From Vulcanibacillus modesticaldus (lineage in GTDB: Bacteria; Bacillota; Bacilli; Tepidibacillales; Tepidibacillaceae): a stretch of 50,162 nucleotides of DNA. The translations under genes and the position numbers were made by a program. The notes beneath the pieces were generated by a model, which did no database searches, was not told the DNA's origin, and saw only the letters and a list, made by a program, of their open reading frames with translations. Positions 8,428 to 17,339 of this stretch are shown in pieces. The DNA lies in the NCBI RefSeq assembly GCF_001730235.1, contig NZ_MIJF01000005.1, forward strand, positions 1 through 50,162. Reading direction: 5' to 3'. Every line of letters starts with the position of its first letter. The first letter of the stretch is position 1.

Positions 8428-8561
8428 GGATGACTCCCACCGACCAAAGTAGAGGACCAATCCTTTTTCGGTAAGGTGCAACCCGTCCTTGTCCCTTACC
8501 AACCCGACTAAGAGTAGGTAGCTCATCCTTCCGGGAGGGGCAACTTGCCTCATCCCTTTTT
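8428..8561. ncRNA. Unidentified structured noncoding region
   Basis: This lies in the 358-base gap between the fic gene and the stalk-protein gene and is clearly more GC-rich than its surroundings. Nested pairings are visible: GGATGA (8428-8433) with TCATCC (8523-8528) encloses GGTAAGG (8470-8476) with CCTTACC (8494-8500). A GGCAA-C-TTGCC hairpin (8539-8549) sits within GGG/CCC and is followed by TTTTT on the plus strand. Read on the minus strand, the outer stem also ends in a T-run. Either strand could therefore give a compact RNA with its own terminator. I do not recognise the family. An 85-residue minus-strand frame across it (8341-8598) has no ribosome binding site and looks like a by-product. 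The rest of the gap (8276-8427 and 8562-8633) shows nothing beyond an AT-rich TATAAT at 8574-8579. Confidence 0.4.
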
Positions 8562-8633
8562 CATTATTAATTATATAATATTCAAAATATACCATCAAGT
8601 AAAAAAATATAAAAAATGGGAGAGTGAAGATTA

Positions 8634-9482
8634 ATGAAAAAATTTAGTATTATGGTATTTACGTTAATTTTATTAGTATCAGTTTTGCCACAAGTTGGCT
8701 TTGCGGAAGGAATGATCAAAGTAAAGCTGAATGGAGAGTATGTTCAGTTTGATCAACCACCTATCATTGATGAAAATGATCGTACTTTAGTGCCTATACG
8801 TTTTATATCAGAGGAATTAGGTGCGAAAGTTACTTGGGAAGGAAGTACCCAAACGGTAATTGTAACAAAAGATGATAGAGTAATTGAATTATCTATCGGA
8901 AAAACAACAGCCGAAATTGATGGTAGGACTTATCAATTAGATACTTCTGCTAAATTAGTAAACGGAAGAACTCTAGTACCTATAAGGTTTATTTCCGAAG
9001 CCTTAGGACTTGAAGTAGGTTGGGAAGGTAATACCCAAACGGTAATTTTAAATAGTAGCGATAATGTAAAGATAACTTATCAGTTTATGCCTAATAATAG
9101 AGACGAAATGATTGAGTTAGTGCAGAGTTTGCCGAGTTTTAGTGGTACAACAATTGTAGATATTTTAGGTGATGTAGTTATTAATTTAAAAGGTAGCGAG
9201 AATTCAAAGGACTTAACAATTTCGGTAACTACTTTTGAAGAACCTATAAGATTGTATGATGTTCCTATGACTGCTAAATATAAAATAGTTTTATTTAAAA
9301 ACGAACCTAATGAGGATGAAGTTAACTTTATTAAAGATTTTCTAAAAGTATATTATCCAACTGAATATGAAAAAGCGATTAAGCATTTCGTTAATCGAGA
9401 AAGAATATTAACTACCTATGATAATCGTCAATTCTTAGTATCTCCGTTAAATAACCAAATTAAAATCTATATTGGTGAGTGA
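8634..9482 (+). CDS. Secreted protein with copper-amine-oxidase N-terminal-like (stalk) domain
   Basis: A 282-residue exported protein. Residues 1-25 form a signal peptide (MKKF, then a hydrophobic core, ending VGFAEG). Residues about 28-130 hold the stalk domain common in Firmicute surface proteins, with the duplicated signature RTLVPIRFISEELGAKVTWEG and RTLVPIRFISEALGLEVGWEG. The remaining C-terminal half is not recognised. Stalk domains usually serve wall or polymer association, not catalysis. The stop overlaps the start region of the following giant secreted protein, so the two are probably one operon and work at the cell surface. Start is supported by GGGAGAGTGAAG. Confidence 0.82.
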   Translation: MKKFSIMVFTLILLVSVLPQVGFAEGMIKVKLNGEYVQFDQPPIIDENDRTLVPIRFISEELGAKVTWEGSTQTVIVTKDDRVIELSIGKTTAEIDGRTYQLDTSAKLVNGRTLVPIRFISEALGLEVGWEGNTQTVILNSSDNVKITYQFMPNNRDEMIELVQSLPSFSGTTIVDILGDVVINLKGSENSKDLTISVTTFEEPIRLYDVPMTAKYKIVLFKNEPNEDEVNFIKDFLKVYYPTEYEKAIKHFVNRERILTTYDNRQFLVSPLNNQIKIYIGE

Positions 9483-9487
9483 TGTCT

Positions 9488-12400
9488 ATGCGGATTAGAT
9501 ATAAAAGAGGGATAAATATTTTGTTATCTCTCATACTGGTATTTTCTATTTTTCCTTTACCTAAAGAAACACTGGCTTATAGCTTAGAAGCACAAAAGAT
9601 CATAGATTATTACGGTATTGCTACTACAAATGCCAATGGTAAAACATTAAATGAAAAATATTTACTAGATCAAATGGGTGTAGGGGAAGCTCTTGTTGTC
9701 TATGGAACACCTGAAGAAGTACCAGGAAATGAGAAAAAGAATGGTCAATGGCGTTACTTTGGTTACGATGTTAATGGTAATCCCTATTGGAATATAGATT
9801 TTCCTAATGACGCTTTGGCTGAACCATCTGTAGCAAAGAATTGGATAAAACAACCTTGGAATTTAAGTTCAAGTATAAATGAGACTATCAAGGATTATTT
9901 AACCGACCCAAACTACACAACATGGTTAGCTTCAATGGTTGATACCTATAATAATCCAACATCTAATTGGCTAGATTCATATAACGCTTTGACAGGTTCT
10001 AATTGGACAGCTAATACCCTTAAAGATTACGCTATTATGACCCAACGACCTTATGATTTTGCACCAGGATATGTTACGATGTGGAATAGTTCTGGTGGCA
10101 AATGGTGGTATGAAACGTTCTATATTCCACCTGAAAAGAAAATTGATATTAATAATATCCCTACAGAGCCTGATTTAGAGATTACTCAAATTAACTATCC
10201 TGACGCTGCCTATACTAATGAGAATATAACTATTAATGTAACTGTTAAAAACAACGGTGATGTAGATAGTGGTTTATTTCAAGTAGGTTTATTTGGTGTT
10301 ACGGTTTCATCTAAATCTGTAACTAATTTAGCACCAGGGGCTACTAAAACATTAACCTTCAACTTTTCCTTTAGCTCGACAGGACTTAAAAATTTAAGTG
10401 CTAAAGTAGATATAAATGGGGAAGTAGTGGAATCTAATGAAGATAATAACGTGTACCCTTTTGCTATTTACCTCAATAAGAAAAATGAACCAACAACACC
10501 GATTGCGATAATCTCACACTTACAAGGGGATACAAGAACTGTTAGTACAATAACTGTTCAAACTGGAACAGATTTAAAATTAGATGATAGTTTATCATAT
10601 GATCCAGGTGGAGAACTGATAACTGAAAAGTATTGGCGATATAAAGAAGATAAAATAGGGTCTCAATATATTTACCAAAAACCTAACAATGAAGATATTA
10701 CGAGTATAGATAATAAATCTTATTTTATCGAATTATATGTAAAAAACAAATCGGGTAAAGAATCGGGCTGGATACAATTAAAGGTGAATGTTAGTGATCC
10801 ACCACCACCTCCAGCAGAATTAAAAGCTGATATTAGTTTTAATCCAGATAGAATAATTATTGGTGAGGGCTCTCAAATTTTTAATATGTCTGATGGCTTA
10901 GATAGTTATTCTTGGACATTTTCTCCTGAATTAGAACCTTATATTATAGATAAAAATGCTTTTGAACCTAAAACAAATGCTATTGGTGTTCCTGGTACAT
11001 ATTCCGCAACTATTAAGGTTATGAAAAATGATGGCTCAAGTAGAACAGATACAGCTTACTTACGAGTTATAGATCCAAAGCCGATTGCTATTATTACAGG
11101 TGTGAATAAAATCACTCAAGGGAGAGATTTTCCTAATCAATATCATCTATTAAATTCCTATTCTCCAATAGCTGATAGAGGTGTTACTATAAATCATACA
11201 TACGACAAATTTAGATGGAAAAAGAGTACGGATTCTTCTTATACAAATGGTTTACCCACTAAAGCACCTAATGATCCAGGAATTTATTACATAGAAGGAC
11301 AAGTAACTGATTCAGACGGAAGGGTAAGTGATTGGGGAAGATTAGAATTAGAAGTTGTCGAAGATAAAGCACCAATTGTAAATTTATTTACCGCTAATCA
11401 GACTTATAGAAATATAGAAAATACTTTGTATATCGAAGCTACAAGTCCCGATTTTGATAAGTTAAATAGATTAGTTATTTCTTATCAATATGATTCAGAT
11501 AATGATGGTAGTTATTCAGATGAAGCTTGGAATACAGTCTATGATGGACCATTTACAAATGTTTATAAAATAACTCATTCAACCGTAGGTAAAAGAAAAT
11601 ACGAAGCCATTGTTTACGAAGAATACGGTAAAGGTACTTCTGCTACGACTGTAATAGATGTAATTAACAAACAACCAACTGTTAACTTTAACACTTTTGG
11701 TTTAACATCTCAACCAAAACAGGATAGTGAAGCACCGATTATTTCTTATTCTTCTGATACAATTTTCAATTCCTGGACTCTTAAAAGTCCATATGTTGGA
11801 GGAGATTTAAGCAAGATTGGTTGGAAAAACTCTAATGGTACTTTAAGTACCAAAAATGCTGTTAAAGTAGATTTTTCAACTTTTTACCCTGACATGGGAA
11901 ATGGTCCAAATGGAAGGACTAATCAAACTATCGGTAATTTAGAGTTGTTAGGAACTTGGACATATAACGGTACAATAATAAAGAAGGTTTTTCCAGGGCA
12001 TAGAGTTTATTCTTATCAGTATAATTCCACTACGGGCAACTATGATTTTTTTGAAAGAAATGCTAAGACAGGTGAAATTATTTCAAGTTTTTCAGTTCCT
12101 AGAGTTATTAATGGCTACACTAATGAATTTATAACTATAGGGGATGATGACGAAGTTTTTTATTTCACTAAAAGAAGTACGGTTGATTCCAATACTAAAT
12201 TGGAAAATTTATATTTAGTATCTTTTGATAATAAAGGTAATTTTATTGAAGAAGTTTTGATTGGACAATATTTTGTTCCTCTAGTTCAGGATATTTATTT
12301 CGATAAAGATAAAGATACGCTTTATTTAATTATGTTAACTAGACCAAATTATGTTGACTATAGAAATTTTGATGTTCAATTGGCAGTTGTTAAATATTCT

Positions 12401-14536
12401 AAATCTAAGAAGATGACTTACTGGTCTGCTTTAGACTATGTTTATGGAAATAGGCGTCGTCTATATAATTTTAAATTAGTTAAAGATTATAATGATGATG
12501 TTTACGTTATTTATCTACATAAAGATTTTTATCAGTCAGGATTTAGTTATTATGTATCATTTAGACTTATTAAGATAAACAATAACACAGGAATTATAGA
12601 AGCTAGTCGTAATAATTATGACGCAGAAGATGTTACTTATCCTGTATTTTCTAACGATAACAAATATGTATATGTATCTTTTGTAGATTTTTATAAATCA
12701 GGAGGAAAATATTATAGAAAATTTTATATTGAAACATTGAATACTGTAGATTTGTCTGTTAAAAGACAGGAGTATCTTTATGGAGTTAGGTCTAGTAGTA
12801 AAATGTATGCTGGAGAGAGTATACCATTAACTAATCCTATTGTTCTATCTAATGGTAGGGTCTATGTAATTTATGAACGCAATAGTAAGTATGCTATTTT
12901 AGATTATAACGGCAATGTTTTGAGTAAAGGTGCATATATAAAATCTCCATCATGGGGAGGTTCAACTACTCAAGATAGAACATTACCTAATACTTATCTC
13001 CAATCTAACGGAAAAGGCTTAATGGTAAGAATGTCCTTTGATAGTTATTCAGATCCAAACTATTATAAGTATGTTTGGGTAATCCACAACATTATTAATA
13101 GAGAAATTTTAAAAGAGATAGTTTATAAAACAGTTCCTAGAGGTGGTGGAAGCTCGAGTCCTCAAAGCGAATTAAAATTATTATGGTTTCCCGATAATTC
13201 TTTATATTATTTTGGAGAAAATCTTTATACAAAAGAGGTATCTGTAGTAGGAGAACAAAATAGTGCAACTTATCCTAAGGTAATAGATAGCAATACTATT
13301 GAAGTAATAGACGACAACTGGGGAGGTTTATTTTACGACATAAATGATATTTCATCTAACTATTCATTTGAATTTGATGTTTCAGTAAATGATTTAAAAA
13401 ACGATAAAGTTATCGGAGCAGGATTTAATATTCAAGACGAAAAAAATCTGTATTCTATTGAATGGAGTAAAAATACTTTAACTTTGTATAGAGTTATTAA
13501 TGGAACAAAAACTGTATTAGGTAGTGTTTCTTTAAATAGAACACCTTTTTCTAATTATCATGTGAAAATCGATTCTTATAACGGAAATATTAAAATACTG
13601 ATAAACGATATAAAGTATATGGATGTAAATGATTCTACTTATATAGACGGTTCTGTAGGAATTATGTCGTTAGGTCAATCTAATGTTTCTTTCAATAATA
13701 TTAAACGTACTGCGATAGTAGAATATGAAACACAACCAACTTACGGAGCTGTTCTTGTTGATGAAACAGTAAATTATGAAACAATGTTTACTGACCCTGA
13801 AAATGATTCTAAGTACGCTGAATCCTGGAGCTATGTACATTATCCTAATTTCTTTGAAAATAGTGAAGGATATAGTGTTTATCACAATAAAACATATTCT
13901 TCTCCAATAACTGTTTTTGATAAACCAGGTAAGTACGAGATTTATTATAAAGCACAAGATAATCCGGGATTAGCTGGGTATGGATTGTGGTCAGAAGAAG
14001 TTATGAAAGAATTGTATGTTCACAGAAGACCAATAGCTCAACCTGACATTAGATTTACAGGTAAGGTATATGTAGAAGGCGAATCACTAGATTACGATAC
14101 TTATGATACTTCTTATGACCCTGATTTAACATTAATAACTGATAAAGAATTTAGATGGAAATATTCTGATGAAACTACATGGAAGTACGGTAAAAAACAA
14201 TACTATGACCGACCAGGGGTAACATTAATAATACAAGAAAGAGTTAAGGATATTCATGGTGCTTGGTCGTATTGGGCTGAACAGAGGATCTATAAAAATA
14301 ATTTGCCACCTGTAAATCAACGTAAACCGACTATGACTATTACATCACCAAATGGAACATCTGCAAATCCAACTGTAGTATCTAGTGAACCTCTTGTGAA
14401 ATGGAATTATTATGATCAAGATGGTGACTTACAAGAAAGATATAAATTGGAATTTTACTATAATGATTCAAACGAATTAGCGTTACAGATCGAGCATTGG
14501 AATGCTAATAAACAATATCAAGTTAGTATCAGATGA
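9488..14536 (+). CDS. Giant secreted multidomain surface protein, 5' part of a frameshifted gene
   Basis: About 1680 residues. An N-terminal signal peptide (basic start, hydrophobic core, end near KETLAYS) leads to an unknown Trp-rich domain (to about 220). A CARDB-like adhesion domain follows (about 233-330; PDLEITQINYP through VVESNEDNN). Then come Ig/PKD-like modules marked by a repeated aromatic motif (KYWRYKE, KFRWKKS, EFRWKYS), a region resembling a beta-propeller (about 850-1250), and a concanavalin-like domain near 1270-1420. It is probably a cell-surface or S-layer-associated adhesin; no enzyme motif was seen. The best start is the ATG at 9488, seven bases after GGTGAG. ATG 9482 and GTG 9479 sit too close to that site. 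The reading frame stops at 14536 in mid-domain, and matching sequence continues in the next frame (see following entry). Confidence 0.75.
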   Translation: MRIRYKRGINILLSLILVFSIFPLPKETLAYSLEAQKIIDYYGIATTNANGKTLNEKYLLDQMGVGEALVVYGTPEEVPGNEKKNGQWRYFGYDVNGNPYWNIDFPNDALAEPSVAKNWIKQPWNLSSSINETIKDYLTDPNYTTWLASMVDTYNNPTSNWLDSYNALTGSNWTANTLKDYAIMTQRPYDFAPGYVTMWNSSGGKWWYETFYIPPEKKIDINNIPTEPDLEITQINYPDAAYTNENITINVTVKNNGDVDSGLFQVGLFGVTVSSKSVTNLAPGATKTLTFNFSFSSTGLKNLSAKVDINGEVVESNEDNNVYPFAIYLNKKNEPTTPIAIISHLQGDTRTVSTITVQTGTDLKLDDSLSYDPGGELITEKYWRYKEDKIGSQYIYQKPNNEDITSIDNKSYFIELYVKNKSGKESGWIQLKVNVSDPPPPPAELKADISFNPDRIIIGEGSQIFNMSDGLDSYSWTFSPELEPYIIDKNAFEPKTNAIGVPGTYSATIKVMKNDGSSRTDTAYLRVIDPKPIAIITGVNKITQGRDFPNQYHLLNSYSPIADRGVTINHTYDKFRWKKSTDSSYTNGLPTKAPNDPGIYYIEGQVTDSDGRVSDWGRLELEVVEDKAPIVNLFTANQTYRNIENTLYIEATSPDFDKLNRLVISYQYDSDNDGSYSDEAWNTVYDGPFTNVYKITHSTVGKRKYEAIVYEEYGKGTSATTVIDVINKQPTVNFNTFGLTSQPKQDSEAPIISYSSDTIFNSWTLKSPYVGGDLSKIGWKNSNGTLSTKNAVKVDFSTFYPDMGNGPNGRTNQTIGNLELLGTWTYNGTIIKKVFPGHRVYSYQYNSTTGNYDFFERNAKTGEIISSFSVPRVINGYTNEFITIGDDDEVFYFTKRSTVDSNTKLENLYLVSFDNKGNFIEEVLIGQYFVPLVQDIYFDKDKDTLYLIMLTRPNYVDYRNFDVQLAVVKYSKSKKMTYWSALDYVYGNRRRLYNFKLVKDYNDDVYVIYLHKDFYQSGFSYYVSFRLIKINNNTGIIEASRNNYDAEDVTYPVFSNDNKYVYVSFVDFYKSGGKYYRKFYIETLNTVDLSVKRQEYLYGVRSSSKMYAGESIPLTNPIVLSNGRVYVIYERNSKYAILDYNGNVLSKGAYIKSPSWGGSTTQDRTLPNTYLQSNGKGLMVRMSFDSYSDPNYYKYVWVIHNIINREILKEIVYKTVPRGGGSSSPQSELKLLWFPDNSLYYFGENLYTKEVSVVGEQNSATYPKVIDSNTIEVIDDNWGGLFYDINDISSNYSFEFDVSVNDLKNDKVIGAGFNIQDEKNLYSIEWSKNTLTLYRVINGTKTVLGSVSLNRTPFSNYHVKIDSYNGNIKILINDIKYMDVNDSTYIDGSVGIMSLGQSNVSFNNIKRTAIVEYETQPTYGAVLVDETVNYETMFTDPENDSKYAESWSYVHYPNFFENSEGYSVYHNKTYSSPITVFDKPGKYEIYYKAQDNPGLAGYGLWSEEVMKELYVHRRPIAQPDIRFTGKVYVEGESLDYDTYDTSYDPDLTLITDKEFRWKYSDETTWKYGKKQYYDRPGVTLIIQERVKDIHGAWSYWAEQRIYKNNLPPVNQRKPTMTITSPNGTSANPTVVSSEPLVKWNYYDQDGDLQERYKLEFYYNDSNELALQIEHWNANKQYQVSIR

Positions 14537-15302
14537 ACGATTAATACGAGTAGAAGGACAAGTCTATTCTAATGGTGTATGGTCTAATGTTTCAAATAAG
14601 GTTTACTTTAAAATAGTTAGAAATACACCACCAACAGCTAATTTTACTTATACCCCATCAACTGTTTATGAAGGAGATACGATTACATTAACAGACACAT
14701 CAACCGATCCTGATGGCAATATTTCTAGTCATTTGTGGACCATTAAAAAGCCTGATGGTTCAACATATACTGTATCAACTCAAAATGCAACAATAACTAA
14801 TGTACAACCCGGTACTTATCAGGTTAAGAAGAAAGTAACAGATAGTGCTGGAGCTTGGGATGAAACTGACTGGGTAGTGATAATAGTAAATGAATTAATG
14901 GTAAGTGGCCAAGTTTTACATACAACTCTGTGGAATCAAAATCGGATAAAATATAATCTTTCTAAAACGGGAACAGAAAATTTGCCTAGGACGTATGACG
15001 TCTTTTTCCCGGGTGAAAAGTTCATTCTAAATGGTAATTCCATGATCATTGATCCGGATAGTGATTTATCCGTAGAAAGTTTTTCTGTTAGTATTTTGCA
15101 GACAGGATACATTACTGAACTTAGTTATTCAGGAAGTGAAAATTGGGAGGGTGAATTATGGGATCAACAAATGATTAAATGGCCGTCCCAAACATTAACT
15201 TTTAGATTTTCAGCCTCCTATTCTAGTGGAATAACAAAGTACACTGATGTTATTATTCAAATAGATGATGATCCTTATTGGAGACAACATACGTTATATT
15301 AA
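14502..15302 (+). CDS. 3' part of the giant surface protein in the +1 frame (PKD domain)
   Basis: An open frame of 266 residues beginning inside the end of the preceding gene. It carries no signal peptide and its first ATG has no ribosome binding site. A clear PKD domain occupies about residues 45-130 (PPTANFTYTPSTVYEGDTI through TDSAGAWDETDWVV), followed by an unrecognised beta-rich C-terminus. Sequence flow joins NANKQYQ of the upstream frame to KLVSDERLIRVEGQV here. The parsimonious reading is one gene of about 1930 residues, interrupted near 14515-14520 by a single-base change. No long homopolymer lies at the junction, so a real mutation, a sequencing error and recoding all remain possible. 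Confidence 0.65.
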   Translation: MLINNIKLVSDERLIRVEGQVYSNGVWSNVSNKVYFKIVRNTPPTANFTYTPSTVYEGDTITLTDTSTDPDGNISSHLWTIKKPDGSTYTVSTQNATITNVQPGTYQVKKKVTDSAGAWDETDWVVIIVNELMVSGQVLHTTLWNQNRIKYNLSKTGTENLPRTYDVFFPGEKFILNGNSMIIDPDSDLSVESFSVSILQTGYITELSYSGSENWEGELWDQQMIKWPSQTLTFRFSASYSSGITKYTDVIIQIDDDPYWRQHTLY

Positions 15303-15359
15303 CTTGTATTGCTAAAAATAATAAATAGTGGCATTTTAGACTACTCAAAATGTATAAAT

Positions 15360-15406
15360 AACCTCTAAACTACCAATAAAAGTAATAATTTGGTAGTTTG
15401 GAGGTT
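15360..15406 (+). terminator. 16-bp hairpin ending in a T-run that contains the cas1 ribosome binding site
   Basis: The left arm 15360-15375 (AACCTC T AAACTACCA) pairs along its full length with 15391-15406 (TGGTAGTTT G GAGGTT), with only one U-G wobble and a 15-base loop. The right arm runs into TTTT. The cas1 site GGAGG (15400-15404) is inside the right arm, seven bases before the ATG at 15412. It can terminate the upstream surface-protein transcript. In any read-through transcript it would mask the cas1 start. Confidence 0.75.
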
Positions 15407-15411
15407 TTATT

Positions 15412-16413
15412 ATGAATATCGTTATCGATGATTTTGGCATGGGATTGTATAAAAAGAGTGAAAGATTAGTAGTTAAAAAGAAGGGGAAGCTTATTCAAGA
15501 AATACCTTTTTTTGATGTGGAAGCTATCTTCTTCATGACCAATGGAGCGGTACTCTCTACAGATGTAATTAAGGAATGTATGGAACAAGGTATTCAGATT
15601 CATTTTTTAGATTACAAACAACAACCAATTGCTTCTATTTATTCACCGATGTTACATGCTACTGTAAAAACTAGAAGAGAACAAATATTAAGTGTTAAAG
15701 ATTATCGTAGTGTTGAAATGACTAAGAAAATATTAAGGGCGAAGATAACAAACCAACATAGATTACTAAAGTATTACTTAAAGAGTAGAAAAGGCCAGGA
15801 AGAATATCAAATTATCTTGGACTACGCTAATCATGTGATAGCACATTTGGAAGAGTTAGAACAGACAACTGGTAACTCCATAATTGATGTTAGGGACAAG
15901 TTTTTCTCAATCGAAGCTAGGTCTGCCAAAAAGTACTGGGATGGTGTTCAAAAGATTTTAGAAAAGCGGATTGCATTTCCTGGAAGGGAACATCGAGGTA
16001 CCAATGATCCAGTAAATATGATGTTTAATTATGGCTACGCTATCTTGGGGGGATATGTGCAAAGTGCAATACTAAGGGCAGGTTTAGAACCATTCGCAGG
16101 TATTTTGCACACCGATCGGCCAGGTAAAAGCTCACTACAGTACGATCTTATTGAAATATTTAGACAGCCTGTTGTTGACAAAGTAGTAATTTCATTATTA
16201 TCTAAAGGATTCACACCAAAAATAGAGGATAATCTTTTGAACTTAGAAACCAGAAATAAATTAAAGGATAAAATTATCAACAGGTTAGAAAGTAAAGAAC
16301 CTTACAATGGCAAAAAATATAGAATAAAAACTATTATCCAGATTCAGGCCAGGGAGGTGGCCTCGTTTTTTAGGGAGAACACGCCATTTAATACATTCAT
16401 TGGGAGTTGGTAA
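15412..16413 (+). CDS. cas1: CRISPR-associated endonuclease Cas1
   Basis: Integrase subunit for spacer acquisition, acting with Cas2. The 333-residue length and residues fit the type I Cas1 family. The metal-binding catalytic triad is Glu168 (SIEARSAKKYW), His233 (ILHTDRPGKSS) and Glu248 (LQYDLIEIFR). The N-terminal beta domain spans about residues 1-80. First gene of the cas operon; its ribosome binding site sits in a stable hairpin. It overlaps or abuts cas2 within a few bases. Confidence 0.96.
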   Translation: MNIVIDDFGMGLYKKSERLVVKKKGKLIQEIPFFDVEAIFFMTNGAVLSTDVIKECMEQGIQIHFLDYKQQPIASIYSPMLHATVKTRREQILSVKDYRSVEMTKKILRAKITNQHRLLKYYLKSRKGQEEYQIILDYANHVIAHLEELEQTTGNSIIDVRDKFFSIEARSAKKYWDGVQKILEKRIAFPGREHRGTNDPVNMMFNYGYAILGGYVQSAILRAGLEPFAGILHTDRPGKSSLQYDLIEIFRQPVVDKVVISLLSKGFTPKIEDNLLNLETRNKLKDKIINRLESKEPYNGKKYRIKTIIQIQAREVASFFRENTPFNTFIGSW

Positions 16414-16414
16414 G

Positions 16415-16699
16415 ATGTATGTCCTGCTCATATATGATATTACTGATGATAAGATCAGAAATAAGATCGCTGAAAGACTTAAAGATTATGGATTAAAACG
16501 GGTTCAATATAGTGCTTTTTGGGGAAAGTTGAACCAGAATCGTCGTGAGGAATTGATGTTCCGTATCCAAGGTTTGCTATCAAAAACTGAAGGAAGTATC
16601 ATTTTGATTCCGGTGTGCGAAAGAGATAGGAGCCAGATAATCAAGTTAGAAAATTTTGATATAGATATAGAAGAATCTGAAAAGAAGGTTGAGGGGTAA
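16415..16699 (+). CDS. cas2: CRISPR-associated protein Cas2
   Basis: A 94-residue ferredoxin-fold protein starting MYVLLIYDITDDKIRNK, the standard Cas2 beginning with the conserved Asp8. Cas2 dimers bridge two Cas1 dimers in the spacer integration complex. The ATG at 16415 lies one base after the cas1 stop and eight bases after GGGAG. A TTG at 16400 is also in frame but falls inside cas1 and would add five unusual residues. Confidence 0.94.
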   Translation: MYVLLIYDITDDKIRNKIAERLKDYGLKRVQYSAFWGKLNQNRREELMFRIQGLLSKTEGSIILIPVCERDRSQIIKLENFDIDIEESEKKVEG

Positions 16700-16701
16700 A
16701 A

Positions 16702-17277
16702 GTGATACAGGTAACGGATATCAAACAATATGTATATTGTCCAAGAGTAATATATTATACTTACGTGATGCCCGTAAATAAAAAAGTAACATATAAAATG
16801 GAACATGGAAGAGAACAGCATAGGTTAGAAATGATAAAAGAAAAAAGAAGGGGACTCAAGTCCTATAGTTTAATTGAAGGGAAAAGATATTTTGATTATC
16901 AACTCAAATCTGAAAAATTGGGTTTAACGGGAAAGTTAGATTTATTAATAGAAACCGATAATTCTAGTCAACCTGCATACCCAGTGGAAATGAAATACAC
17001 TTTCAAAGGTATTCAAGCAAATATTAAATACCAGTTAGGAGCATATGCGTTGTTGCTAGAGGAAAAGTATAATACTTCCATTGATGAAGGGTTTATCTAT
17101 ATTATTCCGAAGAAAGAAATTCATACTATTCCTATTTCGCAAGAAATGAAAGAATATGCACAAAAAGTAATTTCTGCGATTCATAACATTATAGAAAAAG
17201 AACATTTTCCAGATCCTAAATCAAAGAGGAGATGTCATGATTGTGAATTCAGAAAGTTTTGTAATGATTTGTATTAA
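16702..17277 (+). CDS. cas4: CRISPR-associated Cas4 exonuclease
   Basis: RecB-type nuclease with an Fe-S cluster that trims prespacers and helps choose PAM-flanked DNA. Four cluster cysteines are visible: Cys13 (YVYCPR) and Cys178, Cys181 and Cys187 (CHDCEFRKFC). The nuclease residues are His40 (GREQHRLE), Asp80 (GKLDLLIE), and Glu96 and Lys98 (PVEMKYT). Length of 191 residues is normal. GTG start, two bases after the cas2 stop, with GAGGGG upstream. Confidence 0.94.
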   Translation: MIQVTDIKQYVYCPRVIYYTYVMPVNKKVTYKMEHGREQHRLEMIKEKRRGLKSYSLIEGKRYFDYQLKSEKLGLTGKLDLLIETDNSSQPAYPVEMKYTFKGIQANIKYQLGAYALLLEEKYNTSIDEGFIYIIPKKEIHTIPISQEMKEYAQKVISAIHNIIEKEHFPDPKSKRRCHDCEFRKFCNDLY

Positions 17278-17339
17278 TAGCAGGAAATAACAATCTTACT
17301 GTTGAATAAGTTACCTATCACAAAAAGAGAGGCAAAGTT

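Noticed and set aside
8341-8598. 85-residue minus-strand reading frame between fic and the stalk-protein gene
   Set aside because: No ribosome binding site, no recognisable domain, and it runs across the palindromic GC-rich region; a by-product of the structured RNA-like sequence is more likely.
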